Of a DNA stretch of 64,000 bases, positions 53,111-61,902 are shown piece by piece; positions within the stretch are counted from its first letter, which is position 1, and every line of letters begins with the position of its first letter. Source of the DNA: Paenibacillus sp. L3-i20 (GTDB lineage Bacteria; Bacillota; Bacilli; Paenibacillales; Paenibacillaceae); assembly GCF_022180385.2 (NCBI RefSeq), contig NZ_BQME02000002.1, positions 434,001 to 498,000 on the forward strand, read 5' to 3'. A program made the position numbers and the translations under genes. The notes below the pieces were generated by a model, which was not told where the DNA came from, ran no database searches, and saw only the letters and a program-made list of their open reading frames with translations.

Positions 53111-54376
53111 ATGAACAAATATACGCTTAGCAACGGATTACGCGTCGTCGTCGAAAAAATTCCAACGGTACGATCCGTTTCATTCGGCATTTGGATAAAA
53201 ACAGGTTCGCGTAATGAGACAGTAGAAAATAACGGTATTTCCCATTTCATCGAACATATGTTGTTTAAAGGAACTGAGAAGCGCACAGCAAAAGATATCG
53301 CAGATCTGTTCGACGGTATTGGAGGCAACGTAAATGCGTTTACGGCAAAGGAGTATACTTGCTATTTTGCAAAAGTGTTAGATGAGCATTTGCCTATTGC
53401 TGTGGATGCACTCTCAGATATGTTCTTCAACTCACAATTCGATGATGCTGAACTTGCCAAAGAGAAAAACGTTATTCTTGAGGAAATTTCGATGTACGAA
53501 GATACACCTGACGATAAAGTACATGATGAGTCTTCACGTGCTTCGTTTGGTGATCATCCTCTTGCCTATTCCATTTTAGGGTTGAAGGATAGATTGGCAG
53601 AGATGACTGGTGAAACGCTCAAAAACTATATGAAAGAACGTTATACGATTGAAAACACGGTCATTAGCGTAGCCGGAAATGTAGAGGAATCAAACATTTT
53701 GGAGCTGTTGGAAACCTATTTCGGCGGATTTAATTTACATTCTGAACCTCAGCTAATCGAAGTCCCATCGTTCAAAGGGGACTATATCTTTTACAAGAAG
53801 AAGACAGAGCAAAATCACATTTGTCTCACATTCCCTGGATGCTCAAACAAGGATCCTCAGTTGTATGCGATGATTCTACTCAACAATGCTTTAGGCGGCG
53901 GGATGAGTTCTCGATTGTTCCAGGAAATTAGGGAGAAGCGGGGACTTGCATACTCTGTTTATTCCTATCATATGGGCTATGCTGATTCAGGACTGTTTAC
54001 GATCTATGCAGGTACTGCGCCGAAACAAACAAAAGATGTGATGGATTTGACGATGGAGCAGCTTCATGAACTATCAGTAAATGGACTTGGAGCAGATGAA
54101 TTGCATCGCGGTAAAGAACAGCTAAAAGGTTCTCTCATCTTGAGTTTGGAGAGCACAAGCAGCCGTATGAATAGAATGGGCAAAAATGAGCTTATGATCG
54201 GGCACCATTATACACTTGATGAACTGCTTAATCGTATAAACAAAGTTGATATGGACGATATCCGCGAAGTGACTAAACGATTGTTATCTGTACCTTTTGC
54301 CGTGGCTATGGTTGGTTCCACAGATAAGGACGCAGCAAAATTAAGGAGGAATCAATTTGTACCAGGTATTGTTTAA
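53111..54376 (+). CDS. mlpA: M16-family zinc protease MlpA (YmxG)
   Basis: The 421-residue protein belongs to the insulinase/processing-peptidase family. The inverted zinc motif HFIEH (His45, Glu48, His49) is intact, with the distal Glu region near NVILEEISMYEDTPDD. The C-terminal half has GGGMSSRLFQEIREKRGLAYS, which builds the second, substrate-closing domain. AGGAGG precedes ATG 53111. It is cytoplasmic (no signal peptide). Its end overlaps dut by 20 bases. Confidence 0.93.
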   Translation: MNKYTLSNGLRVVVEKIPTVRSVSFGIWIKTGSRNETVENNGISHFIEHMLFKGTEKRTAKDIADLFDGIGGNVNAFTAKEYTCYFAKVLDEHLPIAVDALSDMFFNSQFDDAELAKEKNVILEEISMYEDTPDDKVHDESSRASFGDHPLAYSILGLKDRLAEMTGETLKNYMKERYTIENTVISVAGNVEESNILELLETYFGGFNLHSEPQLIEVPSFKGDYIFYKKKTEQNHICLTFPGCSNKDPQLYAMILLNNALGGGMSSRLFQEIREKRGLAYSVYSYHMGYADSGLFTIYAGTAPKQTKDVMDLTMEQLHELSVNGLGADELHRGKEQLKGSLILSLESTSSRMNRMGKNELMIGHHYTLDELLNRINKVDMDDIREVTKRLLSVPFAVAMVGSTDKDAAKLRRNQFVPGIV

Positions 54377-54803
54377 GAGACTAGAAGGCAATGAAGATAT
54401 TGCAATTCCACGCAAAATGTCAGAGTGGGCAGCAGGCTTTGATCTACAAGCGGCTGTTGCTGAACCGTTCATTTTGGAGCCAGGGGCTAGAACACTAATC
54501 CCTACGGGTTTCGCAATGGCAATGCCAATAGAGCTTGAAGCTCAAATAAGACCAAGAAGCGGATTAGCTTATAAACATGGCATTACTTGTCTAAACTCAC
54601 CGGGAACAATTGATGCAGATTATCGCGGTGAAGTAAAAGTATTACTGGCTAACTTGGGCACAGAGCCATTCACGATCACTCGTGGTGAGCGAATTGCACA
54701 AATGGTATTCCAGCTTGTTCCTGTCGTGACGATTGAAGAGGCTGATGAGCTTCCGGATACGGTGCGTGGTGCTGGCGGATTTGGTCATACTGGAGTTAAA
54801 TAA
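54357..54803 (+). CDS. dut: dUTP diphosphatase
   Basis: Trimeric dUTPase (148 aa) hydrolyses dUTP to dUMP and keeps uracil out of DNA. All five motifs are present: AAGFDLQA, IRPRSGLAYKHGI, NSPGTIDADYRGEVKV, RIAQMVF and RGAGGFGHTG. The start is TTG 54357 with AAGGAGGA upstream, overlapping the end of mlpA. A strong terminator follows. Confidence 0.96.
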   Translation: MYQVLFKRLEGNEDIAIPRKMSEWAAGFDLQAAVAEPFILEPGARTLIPTGFAMAMPIELEAQIRPRSGLAYKHGITCLNSPGTIDADYRGEVKVLLANLGTEPFTITRGERIAQMVFQLVPVVTIEEADELPDTVRGAGGFGHTGVK

Positions 54804-54808
54804 TGAAG

Positions 54809-54845
54809 AAGATCGGGGCTTTTTAAGCCTCGATCTTTTTTTGTG
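54809..54845 (+). terminator. Rho-independent terminator after dut
   Basis: AAGATCGGGGCTT (54809-54821) pairs with AAGCCTCGATCTT (54825-54837), 13 bp with one G-U, followed by TTTTT. It ends the ylxY-mlpA-dut unit and insulates dpaA. Confidence 0.92.
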
Positions 54846-54857
54846 CCATGGAATCCT

Positions 54858-54886
54858 CACCCCGCTTTGGGCGAAAGCATAAGATG
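54858..54886 (+). promoter_or_regulatory. Candidate sigma-K (late mother-cell) promoter for dpaAB
   Basis: CACC (54858-54861), 16-base spacer, CATAAGATG (54878-54886). It fits the Bacillus sigma-K consensus (mACm, 16-17 bases, CATAnnnTA) except for the last base. It lies between the dut terminator and dpaA, and the spoVF (dpaAB) operon of B. subtilis is known to be sigma-K controlled. Confidence 0.6.
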
Positions 54887-54921
54887 GTCTATATCTATTT
54901 GCCAGAAGGGAGTGATGCCTG

Positions 54922-55821
54922 ATGCTAACAGGCGTTCAAGTGCTTCTGCTTGGTGGCGATGCGAGGCAGCTAGAGGTGATAAGGAAGCTAAGCGGATTGG
55001 ATGCTTCCATTACTGTGTGCGGCTTCGATGGTCTGCATTCGTCATTGGACGGCGCCGTACATGCAGAGTTCGATGAAACGCTGTTCGAAACTGTAGACGC
55101 CCTGCTGCTGCCAGCGGTTGGAACAGATGATCAAGGTCTTATTCATACTGTGTTCAGCGATCGCGAGCTCAAGCTTACGGAGAAGCATATGGCGGCGTTG
55201 CCGTCACATTGCACAGTCTATACAGGAATGGCTAAACCTTATTTACGTCAACTATGCGAGGGGAGAAATCTTAAGCTGGTTGAGTTGTTTGATCGAGATG
55301 ATGTCGCTATATACAATTCGATACCAACTGCAGAAGGTGCATTAATGATGGCCATTCAGCATACAGACATTACGATTCATGGTTCTGAATCGATGGTGCT
55401 TGGATTTGGTAGAACAGGGTTTACAATGGCACGTGTATTACAAGGATTAGGGGCTAAAGTAAAGGTTGGAGTTAGGCGCTCCGAGCACTTTGCAAGAGCA
55501 TCAGAAATGGGGTTCGAGCCTTTCTACATGGGTAGTTTATTGCAAAATTCAGGCAATATTGACTTGCTTTTTAATACAATTCCGACTATGATAGTCACAG
55601 CGCAAATTATAGCTAATTTACCATCGCGAGCCGTCATTATTGACCTTGCGTCAAAGCCAGGTGGAACGGATTTTCGTTTCGCTGAGAAGCGTGGTATTAA
55701 GGCGATGCTTGCACCCGGACTCCCCGGTATTGTGGCACCGAAAACAGCTGGTCGTATTATAGCGGAATGCTTAAGTCAGTTGATCTTGGATGATACGATT
55801 AAGCGGGGGAATGGAATATGA
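54922..55821 (+). CDS. dpaA: Dipicolinate synthase subunit A
   Basis: DpaA (299 aa; SpoVFA) works with DpaB in the mother cell to oxidise the dihydrodipicolinate precursor to dipicolinic acid, the spore-core solute. The N-terminal domain (LLLGGDARQLEVIRKL) is followed by a Rossmann nucleotide-binding domain with VLGFGRTGFTMARVLQGLG (about residues 153-172). AGGGAG precedes ATG 54922. The end overlaps dpaB by 4 bases. Its presence shows that the organism forms spores. Confidence 0.95.
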   Translation: MLTGVQVLLLGGDARQLEVIRKLSGLDASITVCGFDGLHSSLDGAVHAEFDETLFETVDALLLPAVGTDDQGLIHTVFSDRELKLTEKHMAALPSHCTVYTGMAKPYLRQLCEGRNLKLVELFDRDDVAIYNSIPTAEGALMMAIQHTDITIHGSESMVLGFGRTGFTMARVLQGLGAKVKVGVRRSEHFARASEMGFEPFYMGSLLQNSGNIDLLFNTIPTMIVTAQIIANLPSRAVIIDLASKPGGTDFRFAEKRGIKAMLAPGLPGIVAPKTAGRIIAECLSQLILDDTIKRGNGI

Positions 55822-56408
55822 ATTGGAATGGAATTACGGTAGGTTATGCGTTGTCAGGTTCCCACTGCACGTTCGCCGAGGTAATGCCGGAGATTAAGCG
55901 GTTTGTCGATGCAGGCGCGAATGTCGTGCCGATTGTGTCGAATACTCTAATCACAACGGATACTCGGTTCGGTACAGCTAAGGAATGGCAAGAGCAACTA
56001 ACTTCTATTACCGGAAATCAGATTATTTCTACAATTGTTCAAGCGGAGCCGCTAGGGCCCTCAAAGCTGCTAGATGTGCTTGTTATTGCGCCATGTACAG
56101 GCAACACGACAAGTCGATTGGCTAATGCGATTACCGATAGTGCAGTTCTAATGGCGGCGAAGGCACAAATGCGCAATTGCAGACCGTTAGTACTTGCGAT
56201 TTCGACGAATGATGGTCTTGGGTTGAATGCTGCTAACATAGCGAAGCTATTAGTAGCTAAACATATTTATTTTGTGCCGTTTGGTCAAGACAATCCTGTT
56301 CAGAAACCGAATTCTTTGGTTGCTAGAATGGATATGGTTTTGGAAGCGTGCGAAGCTGCCCTTCATGGGAAACAGCTACAGCCGCTGCTAATTGAACGGC
56401 ATTTATAA
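55818..56408 (+). CDS. dpaB: Dipicolinate synthase subunit B (flavoprotein)
   Basis: DpaB (196 aa; SpoVFB) is the flavoprotein-fold partner of DpaA. The N-terminal GYALSGSHCTFAEVMPEI and the PCTGNTTSRLANAITDSAVLM-type block (VIAPCTGNTTSRLANAI) are typical of this HFCD-like family. It is translationally coupled to dpaA (ATGA). asd, 33 bases downstream, supplies the pathway substrate. Confidence 0.95.
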   Translation: MNWNGITVGYALSGSHCTFAEVMPEIKRFVDAGANVVPIVSNTLITTDTRFGTAKEWQEQLTSITGNQIISTIVQAEPLGPSKLLDVLVIAPCTGNTTSRLANAITDSAVLMAAKAQMRNCRPLVLAISTNDGLGLNAANIAKLLVAKHIYFVPFGQDNPVQKPNSLVARMDMVLEACEAALHGKQLQPLLIERHL

Positions 56409-56441
56409 CATTCATATGATACAGAGGGGAGACGACAGTAT

Positions 56442-57476
56442 ATGTCGAATCAGAAGTTGTTTAACGTTGCTGTAGTAGGAGCAACAGGCGCAGTAGGAGA
56501 ACAAATATTGAAGTTACTCGAATCGAGAAATTTCCCTATCAATGAACTAACACTACTATCGTCTGCTCGTTCTGCAGGTACCAAAATTACGTTTAAGGGC
56601 CAGGAGTTTACGGTTAAGGAAGCAACGCCGGACAGCTTCAAGGGTATTGATATTGCTTTGTTCAGTGCTGGCGGAGATGTAACGAAAGCACTTGCTCCAC
56701 ATGCAGTTGAACATGGTGCTGTATGTATAGACAACACAAATGCTTATCGTATGGATGAGAATACTCCGCTTGTAGTTCCAGAAGTTAATATCGAGAAAGT
56801 GGCAGAACACAAAGGGATTATTGCTAACCCGAACTGTTCAACAATCCAAATGGTGGCAGCACTTAAACCATTGCAGGATCGTTACGGTATTTCTCGTATA
56901 ATCGTATCTACTTATCAAGCTGTGTCTGGTGCAGGCGCTCGCGCTATTGACGAAATGATTCGTCAAACTAGTGCAGTACTTGCAGGTGAACCAGTGAATG
57001 CTGATATTTTGCCTGTAGGATCTTTGCCAGTTAAACATCAGATCGCATTCAATGCAATTCCTCAGATTGATAAGTTCCAAGAGAATGGCTATACGCTTGA
57101 AGAAATGAAAATGGTTCGCGAAACGAAAAAAATAATGGGCGATGAATCCATTGAAGTAACAGCGACTTGCGTCAGAATTCCAGTCGTATATGGTCATTCG
57201 GAATCCGTTTATGTGGAATTGAAAAATAATTATGAACTGGAAGATGTCAAGCAGCTGTTGGCGGATGCACCGGGCGTTACCCTTGTTGATGATCCCGCTA
57301 ATCAGCTATACCCGCTTGCAACTGAAGCAGCAGGAAAACCTGATGTTTTTGTGGGCCGTTTAAGACGCGATCTCGGACATGAGCGTGGTCTTAATATGTG
57401 GATCGTCTCCGACAACCTGCTCAAAGGCGCAGCATGGAACGCCGTTCAAATCGCAGAACATATCGCAAAGGGTTAA
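56442..57476 (+). CDS. asd: Aspartate-semialdehyde dehydrogenase
   Basis: Asd (344 aa) reduces aspartyl phosphate to aspartate semialdehyde for lysine, diaminopimelate, threonine and methionine synthesis. The NADP fold VVGATGAVGEQILKLLE, catalytic Cys132 in NPNCSTIQM, and the His-containing region near RIPVVYGHSESV are present. AGAGGGGAG precedes ATG 56442. It sits in the dpaAB-asd-dapG-dapA cluster shared with B. subtilis. Confidence 0.97.
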   Translation: MSNQKLFNVAVVGATGAVGEQILKLLESRNFPINELTLLSSARSAGTKITFKGQEFTVKEATPDSFKGIDIALFSAGGDVTKALAPHAVEHGAVCIDNTNAYRMDENTPLVVPEVNIEKVAEHKGIIANPNCSTIQMVAALKPLQDRYGISRIIVSTYQAVSGAGARAIDEMIRQTSAVLAGEPVNADILPVGSLPVKHQIAFNAIPQIDKFQENGYTLEEMKMVRETKKIMGDESIEVTATCVRIPVVYGHSESVYVELKNNYELEDVKQLLADAPGVTLVDDPANQLYPLATEAAGKPDVFVGRLRRDLGHERGLNMWIVSDNLLKGAAWNAVQIAEHIAKG

Positions 57477-57537
57477 TGGGATAAACACCGGGTATAACGC
57501 TGCTTTCGTCTTTTCGTAGATGATGGAGGCTGACGAT

Positions 57538-58752
57538 ATGCGAATCCTGATTCAGAAGTTCGGGGGGACATCACTGTCTACCGAATATGCCAGAGAACGC
57601 GCCATTCATCATATAATGAGGGAGCGGGACAATGGATATTCTGTTGTTGTTGTCGTCTCTGCAATGGGTCGCAAGGGAGAACCTTATGCGACAGATACTT
57701 TGCTTGGGCTCATACGTGACAATGGAAATGCACTTCCTGCTCGCGAGCTTGATATGTTGCTAGGCTGCGGAGAAATTATTTCCGCGGCCGCTTTTTGCAG
57801 TTTACTCAATTCGCGGGGAATACCAGCTACAGCTTTAACCGGCGGAGGAGCGGGTATTATAACCGATGAACAATTTGGCGGAGCTAGAATTAAAAGAATT
57901 CAGCCGGAAAAGCTGGTTGAACACCTGCAGGCTGGTTCGGTCGTTATTGTGACTGGTTTTCAAGGGATAACGCCACTTGGTGACGTTACTACCCTTGGAC
58001 GTGGAGGAAGCGATACGACCGCAACAGCTCTTGGTGCGGCACTGAGAGCAGAACGGGTAGATATTTATACAGACGTAAGCGGTATTTTGACTGCAGACCC
58101 TCGAATCGTAACGGAGGCTAAGCATTTAGCTATTGTCAGTTATGCAGAAATTTGCAATATGGCTAGACAAGGCGCCAAAGTTATTCATCCCAGGGCAGTG
58201 GAAGTTGCTGCACAAGCTCGCATCCCGCTGAGAGTGCGTTCTACTTTTTCGGATGACCCAGGAACATTGGTGACAGATTCATTATCTGATCGGGCAGAAC
58301 TTCTTGTACAAGATCGTCATGTGACAGGAATTGCTCATGTTAACGGTGTCACACAAATTTCCGTTGGAGCAATTGAAGGACGTAATGATATGCAGCTGCA
58401 AGTGTTCCAGACGATGGCGAGACATCATATAAGTGTTGATTTTATTAATGTAACTCCAAGTGGTGCAGTGTATACCGTATTCGATCATGATACTGAAAGA
58501 GCAGTATACTTACTGACAGAATGTGGATTTGCACCTCATGCTGTCCAAGGTTGTGCGAAAATTTCGGTAATTGGCGGCGGCATGAATGGTGAGCCAGGAG
58601 TAATGGCACGAATTGTAGAAGCATTAACAGAGCAAGGCATATTGATTATGCAATCAGCCGATTCAAATACGACCATCTGGGTATTGGTACTTGAAACAGA
58701 TATGGTCCCTGCGCTTCGCGCGCTCCATGCGAAGTTCGATTTACACCTCTAA
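57538..58752 (+). CDS. dapG: Aspartate kinase I (diaminopimelate-sensitive type)
   Basis: Aspartokinase (404 aa) phosphorylates aspartate, the first step of the pathway. The N-terminal ILIQKFGGTSLS kinase motif, GRGGSDTTATALGAAL and two C-terminal ACT domains (about 265-400; KISVIGGGMNGEPGVMARI) are present. By position it equals B. subtilis DapG, which is inhibited by meso-diaminopimelate. ATG 57538 has GGAGG 8 bases upstream; in-frame ATGs at 57520 and 57523 lie before that site. Confidence 0.95.
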   Translation: MRILIQKFGGTSLSTEYARERAIHHIMRERDNGYSVVVVVSAMGRKGEPYATDTLLGLIRDNGNALPARELDMLLGCGEIISAAAFCSLLNSRGIPATALTGGGAGIITDEQFGGARIKRIQPEKLVEHLQAGSVVIVTGFQGITPLGDVTTLGRGGSDTTATALGAALRAERVDIYTDVSGILTADPRIVTEAKHLAIVSYAEICNMARQGAKVIHPRAVEVAAQARIPLRVRSTFSDDPGTLVTDSLSDRAELLVQDRHVTGIAHVNGVTQISVGAIEGRNDMQLQVFQTMARHHISVDFINVTPSGAVYTVFDHDTERAVYLLTECGFAPHAVQGCAKISVIGGGMNGEPGVMARIVEALTEQGILIMQSADSNTTIWVLVLETDMVPALRALHAKFDLHL

Positions 58753-58793
58753 TTAGATCCAGTACACGCAATAGAAAATATTGATTTTCGAAG

Positions 58794-58850
58794 TAGGTTA
58801 TCCAACAAACCTATGCTAATGCTTACGATTTAGGTTTGTTTTGCAAACCT
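58794..58850 (+). promoter_or_regulatory. dapA leader with mutually exclusive pairings
   Basis: Four segments: TAGGTT (58794-58799), AACAAACCTA (58804-58813), TAGGTTTGTT (58831-58840) and CAAACCT (58844-58850). Segment 1 pairs with the end of 2, and 3 with 4; alternatively 2 pairs fully with 3 over 10 bp. The last segment ends directly before the dapA ribosome binding site. No T-run follows, so translational or processing control is likelier than termination. Confidence 0.55.
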
Positions 58851-58867
58851 TGGAGGAGGACGTCCAG

Positions 58868-59758
58868 ATGGAATTCGGAAGATTGATAACCGCCATGGTG
58901 ACCCCGTTTGATGTAGAAGGGCAAATAGATTGGCAAACTACAGGGGAGCTTATCGATTATTTAATTGATGAACAGAAGAGTGATAGTTTGGTTGTTTCCG
59001 GAACAACCGGTGAGTCACCAACTCTGTCAGAAGATGAAAAGCTCGAGCTATTTCGATTTGTTGTGAAACATGCAGCAGGCCGTTGCAAAGTTATTGCTGG
59101 AACGGGTAGCAACAATACAGCACATTCTATCCACTTGACGAAGGAAGCGGAAGCATGTGGTGTAGATGGCATTTTAGTTGTTGCGCCGTACTACAACCGT
59201 CCAACTCAGGAAGGCTTGTACCAACATTTTAAAGCCATTGCAGAGTCAACCAAGCTTCCTATTATTTTGTATAATGTGGAAGGCCGCACAGCCGTTAATA
59301 TTTCTGTTGAAACGACACTTCGTTTAGCAGAAATCAACAATATCATTGCTACAAAAGATTGTGCGACGCTAGAACAGCTAACGCTAATTTTAAGAAGTGC
59401 TCCTGCAGGCTTCAAAGTGTATACCGGAGACGATGCCGCTACACTGCCTGCATTAGCGATTGGTGCATATGGTATCGTTAGTGTTGCTGCTCACATCGTT
59501 GGTGGAGAGATGAAGGAATTAATTACTGCATATTTAAATGGAAATGTTGAGGAAGCAGCTCGTCTGAACGGCAAGTTGTTCCCGTATTTTAAAGGATTGT
59601 TTTTTTGTCCGCATCCGGTTCCAAATCCAGTGGCAGTTAAGTATGTGCTTGGTTTGAAGGGTCTTCCAGTTGGTGGAGTCAGGCTCCCACTTGTAACAGT
59701 GACCGAATTAGAAGCACATTTTTTACGCGAATTGAACTCAATTGCTCTCATAAAATAG
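58868..59758 (+). CDS. dapA: 4-hydroxy-tetrahydrodipicolinate synthase
   Basis: DapA (296 aa) condenses pyruvate and aspartate semialdehyde. The TIM-barrel signatures VVSGTTGESPTLSEDEK and APYYNRPTQEGLYQHF, the Tyr135 region ILYNVEGRT and Schiff-base Lys163 (IIATKDC) are present. ATG 58868 follows GGAGGAGG (58852-58859); the longer in-frame ORF from 58841 lies in the leader. Product feeds peptidoglycan diaminopimelate, lysine and, through DpaAB, spore dipicolinate. Confidence 0.96.
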   Translation: MEFGRLITAMVTPFDVEGQIDWQTTGELIDYLIDEQKSDSLVVSGTTGESPTLSEDEKLELFRFVVKHAAGRCKVIAGTGSNNTAHSIHLTKEAEACGVDGILVVAPYYNRPTQEGLYQHFKAIAESTKLPIILYNVEGRTAVNISVETTLRLAEINNIIATKDCATLEQLTLILRSAPAGFKVYTGDDAATLPALAIGAYGIVSVAAHIVGGEMKELITAYLNGNVEEAARLNGKLFPYFKGLFFCPHPVPNPVAVKYVLGLKGLPVGGVRLPLVTVTELEAHFLRELNSIALIK

Positions 59759-59777
59759 TGAATCATTACGCCTACAG

Positions 59778-59808
59778 CCGATGCGAAAAGCATCGGTTTT
59801 ATTTTTTT
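59778..59808 (+). terminator. Rho-independent terminator after dapA
   Basis: CCGATGC (59778-59784), loop GAAAA, GCATCGG (59790-59796), then TTTTATTTTTTT. Strong stem and T-tail. Confidence 0.93.
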
Positions 59809-59853
59809 GGGAAGCCTATTCATAATTAGTTTCATTGGTTTCACTTCTATTAC

Positions 59854-59883
59854 TTGTATTCCATCTTTTTCATCATGTATAAT
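59854..59883 (+). promoter_or_regulatory. Candidate sigma-A promoter for rnjB
   Basis: TTGTAT (59854-59859), 18-base spacer, TATAAT (59878-59883). Perfect -10; -35 matches four of six. The leader would be about 175 bases. Confidence 0.6.
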
Positions 59884-60065
59884 GAACACAAGTGACTGGG
59901 TGCGGCAATTGTTTTGAAATGGGAAGTAACCGTCAGAGCGGCATCTGACGTAAACAACAAATATGACTATAATTGTTTTTGTTTTGCCATAAAACAATCT
60001 TCAGCATTAGGAAACAAATAGATCAATAAAATGTATATAACATTTTGTAGGAGGTATAGATACAC

Positions 60066-61745
60066 TTGTCAAAGAAGAACATCCAGGATAAGCTGCTCAT
60101 ATTTGCACTAGGCGGAGTAGGCGAAATCGGAAAAAACATGTACGTTATTCAATACAACAATGATATTGTTGTCATTGATTCAGGGCTTAAATTCCCGGAA
60201 GAGGATATGCTCGGAATAGACATTGTAATTCCAGATATTTCATATTTAACAGAAAATCGCGATAAGGTTCGCGCAATTCTAATTACACATGGTCATGAAG
60301 ATCACATCGGTGGTTTGCCATACGTACTTAAGCATCTTAATGTACCGCTATATGCAACAAAACTTACTATGGGATTAATTGAAGGTAAGCTTAAAGAAGC
60401 AGGATTGCTTGGTGAGACTAAGCGTATATTGATTAACGCTGACTCTGAGCTTCAACTTGGAGCGATTCATGCAAGCTTCTTCAAAACAAATCATAGTATT
60501 CCAGATTCTGTAGGTGTAAGTTTGGATACACCTGAAGGTGTCGTTGTTCATACAGGTGACTTCAAATTTGACCACACACCAGTGAATGAGCAATTTGCGG
60601 ATTTACAACGTATTGCTGAGATTGGAAGTCGCGGTGTATTGGCATTGTTGTCAGACAGTACAAATGCTGAACGTCCGGGCTACACACCATCGGAAAGCAA
60701 TGTTGGTGAGGAGCTTGAAGATATTTTCCGCAAATCGACTCAACGTGTTGTTGTAGCAACTTTTGCTTCTAACGTTCACCGTATCCAACAAATTATTAAT
60801 GCAGCGATTGCAACTAAACGAAAAATTGCAGTAGTTGGTCGCAGCATGGTTAACGTTGTTGGTATCGCTTCAGATCTTGGATACTTAAACATTCCAGAAG
60901 GTATGCTTATTGAGCCTGAAGAAGTAAATAAGCTTGCTGCTGATCGTGTAGTTATTTTGTGTACAGGCAGTCAAGGAGAACCAATGTCCGCGCTTACGCG
61001 TATGGCACGCTCAACTCATCGTAAAGTTGATATTTTGCCAGGGGATACGGTTATTATTGCCGCGACACCTATTCCAGGTAACGAACGATATGTTGGACGT
61101 ACCGTTGATGAATTGTTCCGCTTAGGCGCTAACGTTATTTACGGACCTGGTTCCGTATCAGGCGTTCACGTATCAGGACACGGAAGTCAAGAGGAGCTTA
61201 AGCTTATGCTTAACCTCATCAAACCTAAATACTTTATACCAGTCCATGGTGAATACCGTATGCTTCGTCAACATGCAAAGCTTGGTGAAGCGATTGGAAT
61301 GGCTCGTGAAAATATATTTGTTATCGATAATGGTGATACTGTCGAGATCCAAGATGGTAACGCGCGTAAAGGCTCAAAAGTACAAGCTGGTAATGTTCTT
61401 ATTGATGGCTTGGGCGTAGGAGATGTTGGTAATATCGTTCTTCGTGATCGTAAGTTACTGTCCCAAGATGGCATCTTGGTTGTTGTTGTAACACTGAGCA
61501 AACAAGACGGTACTATACTTTCTGGACCGGATATTATCTCTCGTGGATTCGTTTATGTTCGTGAATCAGAGGGCTTGCTTGATGAAGCAAATCGCATCGT
61601 AACATCGACACTTAACAGACTTATGAACGACAAGGTTAATGAGTGGGCTTCCCTCAAAACCAATGTTAAGGATGCACTTGGACGTTTCCTTTATGAACAA
61701 ACACGTCGTCGCCCAATGATTTTGCCGATCATCATGGAGGTTTAA
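60066..61745 (+). CDS. rnjB: Ribonuclease J (RnjB position)
   Basis: RNase J (559 aa) is a metallo-beta-lactamase/beta-CASP nuclease with endo- and 5'-3' exonuclease activity. The metal motif HGHEDHIGG has His75, His77, Asp79 and His80; other motifs are the beta-CASP segments with SDSTNAERPG and FIPVHGEYRML, and a C-terminal domain. The start is TTG 60066 with AGGAGGT 10 bases upstream. The place after dapA matches rnjB (ymfA) in B. subtilis; an rnjA paralogue would lie elsewhere, so A/B identity is inferred from position. Confidence 0.94.
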   Translation: MSKKNIQDKLLIFALGGVGEIGKNMYVIQYNNDIVVIDSGLKFPEEDMLGIDIVIPDISYLTENRDKVRAILITHGHEDHIGGLPYVLKHLNVPLYATKLTMGLIEGKLKEAGLLGETKRILINADSELQLGAIHASFFKTNHSIPDSVGVSLDTPEGVVVHTGDFKFDHTPVNEQFADLQRIAEIGSRGVLALLSDSTNAERPGYTPSESNVGEELEDIFRKSTQRVVVATFASNVHRIQQIINAAIATKRKIAVVGRSMVNVVGIASDLGYLNIPEGMLIEPEEVNKLAADRVVILCTGSQGEPMSALTRMARSTHRKVDILPGDTVIIAATPIPGNERYVGRTVDELFRLGANVIYGPGSVSGVHVSGHGSQEELKLMLNLIKPKYFIPVHGEYRMLRQHAKLGEAIGMARENIFVIDNGDTVEIQDGNARKGSKVQAGNVLIDGLGVGDVGNIVLRDRKLLSQDGILVVVVTLSKQDGTILSGPDIISRGFVYVRESEGLLDEANRIVTSTLNRLMNDKVNEWASLKTNVKDALGRFLYEQTRRRPMILPIIMEV

Positions 61746-61767
61746 TCGACGCAACCCATCACCAAAG

Positions 61768-61817
61768 AAATCGCTTTTTCGTACCTTCATAAGGGACGAA
61801 AGAAGCGATTTTTTTTG
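61768..61817 (+). terminator. Rho-independent terminator after rnjB
   Basis: AAATCGCTT plus TTTCGT (61768-61782) pair with ACGAAA and AAGCGATTT (61796-61811), one bulged G, followed by TTTTT. A long, strong stem. Confidence 0.92.
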
Positions 61818-61842
61818 TTTAAAATGAATCACGCCGTATAAA
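61815..61842 (+). promoter_or_regulatory. Possible promoter for tepA
   Basis: TTGTTT (61815-61820), 16-base spacer, TATAAA (61837-61842). It overlaps the terminator tail of rnjB, so it is only a weak candidate. Confidence 0.35.
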
Positions 61843-61902
61843 ATTGCCGGTCGACCCCATACTATGACGAGCTATATTTTAGCACAAAGGGGATAAATCG
61901 AC

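Larger units (their letters stand above)
59759..60065 (+). other. Non-coding gap between dapA and rnjB
   Basis: The 307-base gap holds the dapA terminator (59778-59808), a candidate sigma-A promoter (59854-59883) and a leader with two hairpins: CGTCAGA/TCTGACG (59931-59950, perfect 7 bp) and AAAATGT/ACATTTT (60028-60046, perfect 7 bp) just before the rnjB ribosome binding site AGGAGGT. No ORF with a ribosome binding site is seen. Confidence 0.75.

Noticed and set aside
57477-58867. Lysine riboswitch or T-box before dapG or dapA
   Set aside because: The gaps (61 and 115 bases) are too short for the lysine riboswitch, and no T-box sequence is visible; the dapA leader shows only the pairings reported.
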